DNA from: an uncultured Oscillospiraceae bacterium
Lineage (GTDB): Bacteria; Bacillota; Clostridia; Oscillospirales; Acutalibacteraceae
Assembly: GCA_900539165.1 (NCBI GenBank)
Contig: UQAZ01000004.1
Coordinates: forward strand, 1-64,000
Length of the DNA: 64,000 nucleotides
Reading direction: 5' to 3'
The translations under genes and the position numbers were made by a program. Position 1 is the stretch's first letter; each line of letters starts with the position of its first letter. Positions 7,785 to 14,704 of this stretch are shown here, piece by piece. The notes beneath the pieces were generated by a model. The model did not search any database. It saw nothing but the letters and a program-made list of their open reading frames with translations, and was not told the origin of the DNA.

Positions 7785-7801
7785 CGGATTCTCCTTTTCT
7801 T

Positions 7802-8062
7802 CAATGGTGCCCGTGGTGCCCTCTTTTTTTTACAAAATAGTGCCCTGTAAGGTGCCCGGTTTAACACATGATTTGTAGAACGCAGAGGAACAGGGGCCCC
7901 CTATGTTTTAGTAATTTTTGCTTATACTATGCGGGATTTCAGCCTGTTTAGAAAATCAAAAATCATAGCGTATATTTTTTTCACTTGACTTTTGTTCTCT
8001 TTTGATTGATATTAGAGAGGTCATATTTGTTATGACCTTGCAATGGTGCCCAAATGGTGCCC
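7802..8062. repeat. GGTGCCC direct repeats, candidate integrase arm-type sites
   Basis: GGTGCCC occurs at 7806-7812, 7815-7821, 7851-7857, 8045-8051 and 8056-8062, plus AGTGCCC at 7839-7845, all in the same orientation. The 11-mer CAATGGTGCCC is repeated exactly at 7802 and 8041. Spacings within pairs are near one helical turn (9 to 12 nt). Direct repeats of this kind flanking the crossover are typical of tyrosine-integrase arm sites; the assignment is inference. Confidence 0.55.
8018..8038. promoter_or_regulatory. Palindrome next to integrase-arm repeats
   Basis: AGGTCATA-TTTGT-TATGACCT, a perfect 8-bp inverted repeat with a 5-nt centre, just before the second cluster of GGTGCCC repeats and just after the -10 of a possible promoter. 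It could be an operator or an excisionase/integrase site. Confidence 0.45.
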
Positions 8063-8202
8063 GGACGTGAAAAACAAGGTTGTAAAAAGAAAAACCGCCA
8101 CAATCACAAGATACAAGAAAAGCCTTTGTTTACAAGGCTTTTCGCAGATAACCTATAAGAAGATATGTGGAAATACAGGGCGGTTTTGGCTGTTTCACGA
8201 CC

Positions 8203-8258
8203 CTCGAAATCAGTTAGGGAGCAATCCCCCGCGAGTTCGAATCTCGCCGTCTCCGCCA
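8203..8258 (+). other. attR: displaced 3' part of tRNA-Ser(CGA)
   Basis: The sequence reads as the 3' part of a serine tRNA: anticodon loop CTCGAAA (8203-8209), 3' anticodon stem TCAGT, variable arm GGG...CCC, T-arm GCGAG-TTCGAAT-CTCGC (8231-8247), acceptor strand CGTCTCC, discriminator G and encoded CCA (8256-8258). The bases before 8203 do not pair with TCAGT, so the tRNA stops at the anticodon loop. This is the classic scar of an element integrated into a tRNA gene, marking the right end of the conjugative element. The intact tRNA-Ser is predicted at the far left end, outside the window. Confidence 0.85.
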
Positions 8259-8262
8259 ACGG

Positions 8263-8294
8263 AGCCGCATAAACCCAGTGTTTATGCGGCTTTT
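8263..8294 (+). terminator. Terminator of the original tRNA-Ser gene
   Basis: A 12-bp perfect stem AGCCGCATAAAC/GTTTATGCGGCT (8263-8274 with 8280-8291), loop CCAGT, followed by TTTT. It sits 5 nt after the CCA of the tRNA fragment, as expected for the chromosomal tRNA transcription unit before integration. Confidence 0.85.
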
Positions 8295-8472
8295 CCATAT
8301 CTATATTGCAAAAACAGTATATATATTGGGTAGCAAATCTCGATATGAATTGCGCATTTTGCTTCCCAATGGTATATCCGCATTTATGAATTGGCAAAAA
8401 ACAAGAGGCACCAAAAAGCAAATATCGCAAAGGCAAAGCTTCCTTATTTCTTGCCGTAATGTAATCGCATCT

Positions 8473-8500
8473 TTGAAAAGCAAGGTTTTTATGATATAAT
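8473..8500 (+). promoter_or_regulatory. Promoter of the HEPN-domain gene
   Basis: TTGAAA (8473-8478) and TATAAT (8495-8500) with 16-nt spacing, 33 nt upstream of the start codon. A good vegetative promoter just outside the integrated element. Confidence 0.6.
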
Positions 8501-8533
8501 AATCACGCTACTTAAATGCAAAGAGGTGTTTTG

Positions 8534-9649
8534 ATGGAAATTACATCTTATTTAGAACTATTAAAAAAGCAGCGTAGACTAATGACACAACAGCAAATAA
8601 GCGCAATACAGGAGCAAGCAAGACTTCATGCAATTGCTTCTGAAAAGATGCAAATCAGAGATCGTTTGGAAGAACGCTACCGTGAAATATTTGCTAAGGG
8701 CTTTGAAAAGCTTTCGACAACCTCAAATGTGCTTGAATTGCTGCCTGATTGCGATACGGATGTAGACAGGCTGAAAGCGTTGATTGATTACAGACAGGAC
8801 AGCAACGCACCAATTCACGATATAACGACTGCAATGAAGACCATTCCTGAATTTTCGGAGTGCGAAAAGCTGAATGTCGAAGTGGGCAAAGCGTGTTTTG
8901 AATTCTTTTGTTCAAATGATGCATTGAACAGACGGATTGACAGCGACAGAAGTATTCTGTTTACACCGCCGTACCGGGAAAGAATGCGCCAATTAGCTGA
9001 CAACGGTGTTTTATTATATTTTCTCGAAACGCCAGATCTGCCACTGCTGGAAAAAGAATGCAATTCGGATTATATCTTGGAATCGTTTTCTTTTGCAGAA
9101 TACTTAGGTGCAAGAGAGTTGCTATCAACATTTTATCAAGTGCCGAATCTCGGGATTCCGCTGCAAAGGGAACTGGAAGATACCCATGCGGCACTCGAGA
9201 TGATGTACAACGGTTGCTATCGCAGTGCCGCAAGAAACTGGTTTGCGCTTATCGAGCATGAACACAAGCGCTGTGCAGATATTTTAGAAGGGTATTGGGA
9301 AGTAAAAAAAGAATACAAAAACGGCGGTCAGCGCTCTGAAAAAATATATATGATTATTAATAATATGATGGGCGAATGGGATACAGAGGCATGGAACAAA
9401 ATTGATTCCTACTATAAAAAACTTACAGCAAACCACAAAAACTCTGATATAACATTAAACCGCAATTCAATCATTCACGGAGATTATTACAATGATTCAA
9501 TTGATATATCGGAAAAAGACGCCCTGCGGCTATTTCTTCTTTGGATAAACATCAGAGTAATTACAGATAGCCTTGCCTTTATCGAGGACTTTATAAGAAA
9601 CAAGATACTGCTACTGCCTTATTTTTGCGAGACAATTCCTTCAAATTGA
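8534..9649 (+). CDS. HEPN/Abi_C-like protein, candidate defence RNase
   Basis: 371-aa soluble protein of no named family that I recognise overall. The C-terminal 150 residues look like a HEPN domain: a helix AARNWFALIEHEHKRCADIL followed by LNRNSIIHGDY, which contains the HEPN catalytic signature R-x4-H (R310, H315, counted from this start) and the NRNxIxHG form seen in Abi_C and other Abi-like proteins. The N-terminal part is a long charged helix (LLKKQRRLMTQQQISAIQEQ) and a non-conserved middle. ATG 8534 is chosen over the in-frame ATG at 8516 because AGAGGTG lies 5 nt upstream. It stands alone beside the attachment site of the conjugative element, followed by an XRE regulator with its own promoter. 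A role in RNA cleavage against phage or as a toxin is inference. Confidence 0.7.
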   Translation: MEITSYLELLKKQRRLMTQQQISAIQEQARLHAIASEKMQIRDRLEERYREIFAKGFEKLSTTSNVLELLPDCDTDVDRLKALIDYRQDSNAPIHDITTAMKTIPEFSECEKLNVEVGKACFEFFCSNDALNRRIDSDRSILFTPPYRERMRQLADNGVLLYFLETPDLPLLEKECNSDYILESFSFAEYLGARELLSTFYQVPNLGIPLQRELEDTHAALEMMYNGCYRSAARNWFALIEHEHKRCADILEGYWEVKKEYKNGGQRSEKIYMIINNMMGEWDTEAWNKIDSYYKKLTANHKNSDITLNRNSIIHGDYYNDSIDISEKDALRLFLLWINIRVITDSLAFIEDFIRNKILLLPYFCETIPSN

Positions 9650-9674
9650 CTTTTTAGAATTCTTATGGTATCAT
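9646..9674 (+). promoter_or_regulatory. Promoter of the small XRE gene, overlapping the HEPN stop codon
   Basis: TTGACT (9646-9651) and TATCAT (9669-9674) with 17-nt spacing. The predicted start of transcription is near 9681. The -35 overlaps the HEPN gene's stop, so the regulator can be transcribed on its own. Confidence 0.6.
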
Positions 9675-9725
9675 ATCCGTAGCAACTTTCGGCCAAGCAA
9701 CGGTGAAAGCCAGGAGGTTGCTGAT

Positions 9726-9941
9726 ATGGAATCTAACAGAAAGAAAGATCCAGAATTGGCCGATTTTCTCCGCAACAGTATTCAAAAATCCGGATTGACC
9801 TATGAGAAGGTTGCCGAGCAACTTAACATAAGTGTTCGGACGGTTGGTTATTATTGCAGCGGCGAAAGAAAACCCGGTCAAAAAACATTGCTCCGTTTTG
9901 TGCGGACGATGAACATCCAAGCGAAAGATATCCCTTTCTGA
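9726..9941 (+). CDS. Small XRE-family helix-turn-helix protein
   Basis: 71-aa DNA-binding protein: MESNRKKDPELADFLRNSIQ, then a helix-turn-helix GLTYEKVAEQLNISVRTVGY and GERKPGQKTLLRFV. It is essentially a lone XRE domain, as in repressors or antitoxins. AGGAGG lies 8 nt upstream. The 5' leader begins AGCAAC (9681) and can pair with GTTGCT at 9717-9722, which touches the ribosome-binding site. The gene follows the HEPN gene by 76 nt and may regulate it. Confidence 0.8.
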   Translation: MESNRKKDPELADFLRNSIQKSGLTYEKVAEQLNISVRTVGYYCSGERKPGQKTLLRFVRTMNIQAKDIPF

Positions 9942-9960
9942 GGGGTATCTTTTATTTTTT
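9924..9960 (+). terminator. Terminator after the small XRE gene
   Basis: Stem AAAGATATCCC/GGGGTATCTTT (9924-9934 with 9942-9952, one G-T pair), overlapping the stop codon, followed by a T-rich run. Confidence 0.75.
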
Positions 9961-10036
9961 GAACCATGCGGTTCATCGACAGTTACTGGTTTTTTATTAT
10001 AGAATATGAGTAACAACTGAAAAGGAGGTACTCAAA

Positions 10037-10348
10037 ATGTCAAAGTATAAAACCATTGATGTGTGGAACAGGGCTTTCGGCTCAAAACAGGAGGCTTACG
10101 ATTACGCAGGGCGATTAGTGAAAAAATCCGCTTGCGGAAATCCAAACAGCAAATATCACCCGACGCTCGACCACATACGACCGCTTTCCGACGGCGGCTG
10201 CGATGTTCTTGAAAACATTATAATTTGCCATCGTGACACCAACGAGGAAAAAGCGGATTACTTCCCGCATTGGAAAGCAAACGGCGCACGCTTTCACGCT
10301 TGCAGAGTTAAAGGCTCTCGTGTGAAATACGAAATTATTGAAGATTGA
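10037..10348 (+). CDS. HNH endonuclease
   Basis: 103-aa nuclease with an HNH core: LDHIRPLSDGGCDVLENIII supplies the D-H and central N, and CHRDTNEEKAD supplies the final H and N. There is no zinc-binding Cys pair. AAAGGAGG lies 8 nt upstream. The stop is 12 nt before the start of the next small gene, so the two form a unit closed by a terminator. Target and role are unknown; small stand-alone HNH proteins occur in mobile elements and as homing-type or defence nucleases. Confidence 0.85.
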   Translation: MSKYKTIDVWNRAFGSKQEAYDYAGRLVKKSACGNPNSKYHPTLDHIRPLSDGGCDVLENIIICHRDTNEEKADYFPHWKANGARFHACRVKGSRVKYEIIED

Positions 10349-10360
10349 GGAGGCAAATCT

Positions 10361-10537
10361 ATGAGCAAAGGCATCTTTGACTACGATGAGGGCGATTATG
10401 CTTATACAATCTCAGATGATACAGCAATCAATTCTAAAGGAAATATGCTGTTGCGTATGGGAAGAGGTATGGCAATGAATATGGATACAGGTGATATACA
10501 CATCGTGTCCGATTGGTCAAACGACGATGATGATTAA
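10361..10537 (+). CDS. Small acidic protein following the HNH nuclease
   Basis: 58-aa protein, MSKGIFDYDEGDYAYTISDD through to an SDWSNDDDD tail. Very acidic, with a Met/Gly-rich centre (LLRMGRGMAMNMDTG). GAGGAGG lies 7 nt upstream of the ATG. No family recognised. Its acidic character, small size and position directly after a nuclease would fit an inhibitor or DNA mimic, but this is inference. Confidence 0.6.
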   Translation: MSKGIFDYDEGDYAYTISDDTAINSKGNMLLRMGRGMAMNMDTGDIHIVSDWSNDDDD

Positions 10538-10544
10538 TTAAAAT

Positions 10545-10593
10545 AACCGTTTCTGTTTAAGGCTGAGCTTTAATAAGGCAGAAACGGTTTTTA
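10545..10593 (+). terminator. Terminator after the HNH/acidic-protein pair
   Basis: 11-bp perfect stem AACCGTTTCTG/CAGAAACGGTT (10545-10555 with 10579-10589) followed by a T-rich run. Confidence 0.85.
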
Positions 10594-10848
10594 TTATTTT
10601 ATATATCACGAATATGGTTTAGACAGTCGCTTTGGCTTTAGTGATTTGTTTTTATCCATTTCGATACTTGAAGCCATTGTTGCAAACTGTAAATAGCGCG
10701 ATACAAAAAGAATAAACCGATTACGTCTCTATGCGGAGTGCCACGAGTTCTTGATTTTTACAAGCGGACAGATTTCATTTCTTGCTAACGGTAATAATCA
10801 ATGATATAATCATATATATTATATTGACAATTAACGAGGTGGAAAATT
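10594..10848. other. Intergenic region with promoter for the ferredoxin gene
   Basis: No gene seen. Near its right end TTGCTA (10782-10787) and TATAAT (10805-10810), 17 nt apart, form a plausible promoter for the EFR1 gene. The rest shows no repeat or structure that I can support. Confidence 0.5.
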
Positions 10849-11598
10849 TTGATTATATATTTTTCGGGTACGGGAAACAGCCGTCACATCGCAAAAAGAA
10901 TTGCAAACAGCCTTGGTGACGAAGCCATAAGCTTAAACGACAAAATAAAGAAAAAAGACACCGAACCGATAGAGGTAAACGGTCGTCTGATTATAGTCAC
11001 GCCGACATATGCGTGGAGAATTCCGAGAATAGTTAATGATTGGATTAAAAGCACAAAGCTGTGCAATGTAAAAGGTGTTTGGTTTGTTATGAGTTGTGGC
11101 GGTGAAATAGGCAATGCGGCGAAATTCAACCGTGAACTCTGCGACGAAAAAGGCTTTGACTATATGGGCAGCGCACAGGTATTAATGCCCGAAAACTACA
11201 TAGCTCTCTTTGACACACCGAGCGTTGATGAAGCGAGAAAAATTGTAAATGAGGCAGAGCCGATTATTGACAAAATAATAAAAGCAATCGCAGACGGCAA
11301 AGAATTTCCAAAGCCGAGAAACAATGCCTATGACCGTTTTATGAGCGCTCCCGTAAACAAGGTGTTCTACCCTCTTTGCGTAAAAGCCAAGGCATTTCAT
11401 ACAAACGAAAAATGTGTGGGCTGCGGAAAATGCGCAGAACTTTGCCCTCTTAACAACATTTTCCTAAAAAACGGCAAGCCGATTTGGGGCAATGACTGCA
11501 CTCACTGTATGGCTTGCATAAGCTACTGCCCGACAGGCGCAATAGAATACGGCAAAAAGAGTGCAAAAAAGCCAAGATACACCTTTGAAAATCTATAA
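10849..11598 (+). CDS. EFR1 family flavodoxin-ferredoxin fusion
   Basis: 249-aa electron-transfer protein. The N-terminal flavodoxin-like domain starts MIIYFSGTGNSRHIAKRIAN, with the FMN-phosphate loop SGTGNS at about residues 6-11. The C-terminal domain carries two 4Fe-4S clusters: CVGCGKCAELCPLNN and CTHCMACISYCP. Domain order and length match EFR1 ferrodoxins. The start is TTG at 10849, placed by GAGGTGG 6-12 nt upstream and by the conserved N-terminus. Single gene between two terminators. Confidence 0.92.
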   Translation: MIIYFSGTGNSRHIAKRIANSLGDEAISLNDKIKKKDTEPIEVNGRLIIVTPTYAWRIPRIVNDWIKSTKLCNVKGVWFVMSCGGEIGNAAKFNRELCDEKGFDYMGSAQVLMPENYIALFDTPSVDEARKIVNEAEPIIDKIIKAIADGKEFPKPRNNAYDRFMSAPVNKVFYPLCVKAKAFHTNEKCVGCGKCAELCPLNNIFLKNGKPIWGNDCTHCMACISYCPTGAIEYGKKSAKKPRYTFENL

Positions 11599-11614
11599 AA
11601 ACAAAGCAACATTA

Positions 11615-11654
11615 AAGCCTCCTATGAGTTACACCGCATTCTCACAGGAGGCTT
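11615..11654 (+). terminator. Terminator after EFR1 gene
   Basis: Stem AAGCCTCCT/AGGAGGCTT (11615-11623 with 11646-11654), extended by GAG/CTC inside, followed by AATTATTT. May also act weakly on the opposite strand. Confidence 0.65.
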
Positions 11655-11717
11655 AATTATTTAATCTGCATAAATAATAAATTGTATTCAAAAACCGTTC
11701 GGATTACTTTTGATTAC

Positions 11718-12521
11718 TTAAAAATTTTTCATTTGAAAATCACACCAGCGATTATCGTTAGCAAGCGTACCTACCGAAGAAAACGCTTCAAGTTCGGTTT
11801 TGTCATCGTTCAACCAAGCATTAAGCCATGAGATAATATATCCGCTGTAAATATCGGCTTCGTGCATACAGATACTATGCTGACCGTGAACGAGCGAAGC
11901 ATAGGCACTGGGTGATATACAGGCATTATACGCAGGTATTACATATTCATCCTTTGGCACAACATTATCCTCTTCGCCTGCAAAAAACAATGTCGGCACT
12001 CTCAGCTTTGAGCTTTCGTAGGTTTCGCTGTTTCCGACAATGGACACGACGGCTTTAACCCTTTCATCACGCACTGCAAGATTAACAGACTTTTTTCCGC
12101 CCAAAGAGTGACCGCAAGCTGCAATTTTATTTGTATCAATCTTATGATAAATCAGACTTTTCTTTTTATCGTTTAGCTTTAGCACCTCATCAAGTGCCTT
12201 TTGTTCAGCCACTCCGTCCTCACCGTAGCAATCGTTATTAACCACAACAATGTAACCTGCATCTGTGAATTGGTCAATAAGAGAACTGTAAAGTGCAGGG
12301 TTGCAACCCGTGCCGTTACCCCAAACAATCAGAGGATAGCTATCCTGCTGTGAAAGATTATCGGGACAGGCAACGGCTATGTCCCCTTCCACAAAATCAA
12401 ACACATTGCAATATGACATTGGCTCAACATTGCTTTCGTGAGTTTTATAAACAAAGCTTCCGACTGTGGCTGCCACAACTAAAGCCAAAACAACAGTAAT
12501 AAAAATTCCGCTACGCTTCAT
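11718..12521 (-). CDS. Membrane-anchored alpha/beta hydrolase
   Basis: 267-aa hydrolase with an N-terminal signal anchor (MKRSGIFITVVLALVVAATV). Fold motifs: nucleophile elbow GHSLGG, acidic residue in FFAGEEDNVVP and histidine in VHGQHSI. This is a chlorophyllase/dienelactone-hydrolase-like alpha/beta fold. ATG 12521 is preferred because ATAGGAG lies upstream; the frame extends 15 codons further without a ribosome site. Substrate unknown. It is divergent from the bile-salt-hydrolase-family gene. Confidence 0.82.
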   Translation of the reverse strand: MKRSGIFITVVLALVVAATVGSFVYKTHESNVEPMSYCNVFDFVEGDIAVACPDNLSQQDSYPLIVWGNGTGCNPALYSSLIDQFTDAGYIVVVNNDCYGEDGVAEQKALDEVLKLNDKKKSLIYHKIDTNKIAACGHSLGGKKSVNLAVRDERVKAVVSIVGNSETYESSKLRVPTLFFAGEEDNVVPKDEYVIPAYNACISPSAYASLVHGQHSICMHEADIYSGYIISWLNAWLNDDKTELEAFSSVGTLANDNRWCDFQMKNF

Positions 12522-12672
12522 ATCAAATCTCCTATCGGTAACTAAAATCAATTTATAAGCATTCATACGAGTAAAAGGTTACTGACTAATATAATAATCT
12601 CATAAACAAGTGATAATTTCAACACAAATATTAAAAAGTTAAAAACATTCCGTTAAGCATTTTACCGTTATG

Positions 12673-12701
12673 TTGATAGAAAAAACAAAAGATGATATAC
12701 T
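12673..12701 (+). promoter_or_regulatory. Promoter of choloylglycine-hydrolase-family gene
   Basis: TTGATA (12673-12678) and TATACT (12696-12701), 17 nt apart, 24 nt upstream of the ATG. Confidence 0.6.
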
Positions 12702-12724
12702 ATTTAGTATAAGGAGTTGATATT

Positions 12725-13699
12725 ATGTGTACTGCGGCAACCTACAAGGCGGGCGACGCATACTTTGGCAGAACGCTTGATTACGAATTTTCATACGGAG
12801 ACAAAATTACAATCACACCAAGAAATTACACCTTTCATTTTAAGCATACGAATGACATAAGTTCTCACTATGCCATAATTGGTATGGCTCACATAGCAGA
12901 CAATTATCCGCTTTACTATGACGCAATCAATGAAATGGGTGTCGGTATGGCGGGACTGAACTTTGTCGGAAACGCATTCTATCCCGAGCCGAGTGAGGAC
13001 AAGACCTGCGTTGCTCAGTTTGAGTTAATCCCTTGGATACTGTGTCAATGCAAATCTGTTGAGGAGGCACGCAAGCTTCTTAGCACAGCAAGCATTGTAT
13101 GCACATCGTTCAGCGAAAAGCTTCCGACAGCACAGCTCCATTGGATAATCTCGGACAAAAACAGTTCGATTGTTGTTGAATCGACAGCAGACGGAATGCA
13201 CATTTATGATAACCCTGTCGGTGTTCTGACGAACAATCCGCCGTTTCCGATTCAAATGTTTAACCTTAATAACCATATGAATCTTTCGCCGAAACAACCC
13301 GAAAACAAGTTTTCCGAAAACATTGACCTTAACGCATACAGCAGAGGAATGGGAGCAATGGGTCTGCCCGGTGACTTATCCTCGGCATCACGCTTTATAA
13401 GGGTTGCTTTTGTAAAGCTCAATTCAAAATCAGGCAAGGACGAAAACGAAGCTGTAAGCCAATTCTTTCACATTCTCGGCAGCGTAGACCAACAAAGAGG
13501 CTGTTGCGAAGTGGCTGACGGCAAGTATGAAATAACGATATACACCTCATGTTGTAATCTCAACAAGGGTATTTACTACTACACGACCTATTCAAACCAC
13601 CAAATCACCGCAATAGATATGCACAATGAGGACTTAGAAAAAGCCGAACTTATAAGCTATGAACCGATAGCAACAGAACAAATAATGCGACAAAACTAA
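12725..13699 (+). CDS. Choloylglycine hydrolase family protein (linear amide C-N hydrolase)
   Basis: 324-aa N-terminal-nucleophile hydrolase of the bile salt hydrolase/penicillin V acylase family, cutting amide bonds of conjugated bile acids or related acyl amides. After removal of Met, Cys2 (MCTAATYKAG) is the nucleophile; other family residues are visible in FGRTLDYEFSYGD, NEMGVGMAGLNF, LTNNPPFP and SASRFIRVAF. Length is typical. TAAGGAG precedes the ATG. Single gene with its own promoter and a bidirectional terminator. No signal peptide, so cytoplasmic. Whether it prefers bile salts cannot be read from the sequence. Confidence 0.9.
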   Translation: MCTAATYKAGDAYFGRTLDYEFSYGDKITITPRNYTFHFKHTNDISSHYAIIGMAHIADNYPLYYDAINEMGVGMAGLNFVGNAFYPEPSEDKTCVAQFELIPWILCQCKSVEEARKLLSTASIVCTSFSEKLPTAQLHWIISDKNSSIVVESTADGMHIYDNPVGVLTNNPPFPIQMFNLNNHMNLSPKQPENKFSENIDLNAYSRGMGAMGLPGDLSSASRFIRVAFVKLNSKSGKDENEAVSQFFHILGSVDQQRGCCEVADGKYEITIYTSCCNLNKGIYYYTTYSNHQITAIDMHNEDLEKAELISYEPIATEQIMRQN

Positions 13700-13748
13700 G
13701 CTATAAAATATTGCACGAACGGTTTGATTATTCAAATTCATCGGCAAC

Positions 13749-13785
13749 AAAAAATCTCACTCTTTTTTACGGAGTGAGATTTTTT
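13749..13785. terminator. Bidirectional terminator
   Basis: 14-bp perfect stem AAAAAATCTCACTC/GAGTGAGATTTTTT (13749-13762 with 13772-13785) between converging genes, with T runs on both strands. Confidence 0.88.
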
Positions 13786-13786
13786 G

Positions 13787-14704
13787 TTAAGTATTAAAAT
13801 AGTTTTTTATTCGTTTGAACACATCTCTTGATTCAGGCAAAAACCTTACCATTTGAAAATCGTGGAACATATTCTCATAATCAAAAAGATAAGTTTCAAC
13901 ACCCTCGGATTTGAGTTTTTCATATGCTGTAAAGCTATCGCTTTGACTCAAATCGGCAGAACCGGAAACGAATATTGTTCTGGGAAAATTTGCATAACTG
14001 CCAAAACAAGGAGACAAATACGGATTATATAAATCTTCGCCCTGTGCATAAAGCGTTATCCTATGAATTTTATCTTTTGCTTCTTCGTACGAAATCCTTT
14101 TTGGAACACCATAAAATGGATCACGATAGCAATTTTCTTTATATGACCAACCCGAATTAGACAAATCACCCCAAAAAGAAAACAAAACAACGGAATTGGG
14201 TAAAGGTTTTGCGGTATCTCGCAATTTCATACAAAGCGAAACAGCCATATTTGCACCACAGCTGTCACCTATAACAACAATATCATTTGCATTTTCATTT
14301 TTAAGAACACTCAAATAGCAATTATAAACATCATCAAGCGGTATCGGAAACTTAACATCGGGATACACCCTATAATCCACATTATAAACAGTTGCATTAT
14401 TAAACAACCTGCTGTAATAAACAGATTCTCTACGATAAAAATCCGTAAGTTTTACCTTAAAGCTGCCGCCGTGAATATGAAAAATCACTCTTTTTGACGC
14501 TTTTTTATTTGGTGTTATTTTTTCAAGATAACATTCACCGCATTTTACTTTTTCTGTACTGAAACCAATCGGGTGAAAATGTGATTTTTTATTATTTGAT
14601 TTTTTAGCAAGTATATTAGAGCGTGTTGCACTTTTTTCATATTTTGAATGAAAAACCAAACACAAAACACTTGTTACAATCTTAGATGTTAATGATTGTT
14701 TCAT
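13787..14704 (-). CDS. HSL-family alpha/beta hydrolase (lipase/esterase)
   Basis: 305-aa esterase of the hormone-sensitive-lipase type. Oxyanion-hole motif FHIHGGSF at about residues 95-102, nucleophile GDSCGA, acid in SGSADLSQSDS and histidine in NMFHDFQM. The N-terminus is basic with a short hydrophobic stretch. Its start overlaps the end of the phosphotransferase-like gene by 4 nt, so the two are coupled. Ester substrate unknown. Confidence 0.85.
   Translation of the reverse strand: MKQSLTSKIVTSVLCLVFHSKYEKSATRSNILAKKSNNKKSHFHPIGFSTEKVKCGECYLEKITPNKKASKRVIFHIHGGSFKVKLTDFYRRESVYYSRLFNNATVYNVDYRVYPDVKFPIPLDDVYNCYLSVLKNENANDIVVIGDSCGANMAVSLCMKLRDTAKPLPNSVVLFSFWGDLSNSGWSYKENCYRDPFYGVPKRISYEEAKDKIHRITLYAQGEDLYNPYLSPCFGSYANFPRTIFVSGSADLSQSDSFTAYEKLKSEGVETYLFDYENMFHDFQMVRFLPESRDVFKRIKNYFNT

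Larger units (their letters stand above)
7785..8202. other. Right terminal non-coding region of the conjugative element
   Basis: No convincing gene. It contains six GGTGCCC-type repeats, a perfect 8-bp inverted repeat AGGTCATA/TATGACCT (8018-8038), a possible rightward promoter TTGACT (7985-7990)/GATATT (8008-8013) with 17-bp spacing, and a 9-bp stem AAAAGCCTT/AAGGCTTTT (8118-8142). This is the layout expected for the arm region of an attachment site. Base composition changes here from GC-rich to AT-rich. Confidence 0.65.

Noticed and set aside
8203..8258. Complete tRNA gene
   Set aside because: Only the 3' part is present; the 5' acceptor, D-arm and 5' anticodon stem are missing.
8043..8333. 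96-aa plus-strand frame across the attachment site
   Set aside because: It crosses the tRNA fragment and its terminator and has no ribosome site; it is chance reading through non-coding DNA.
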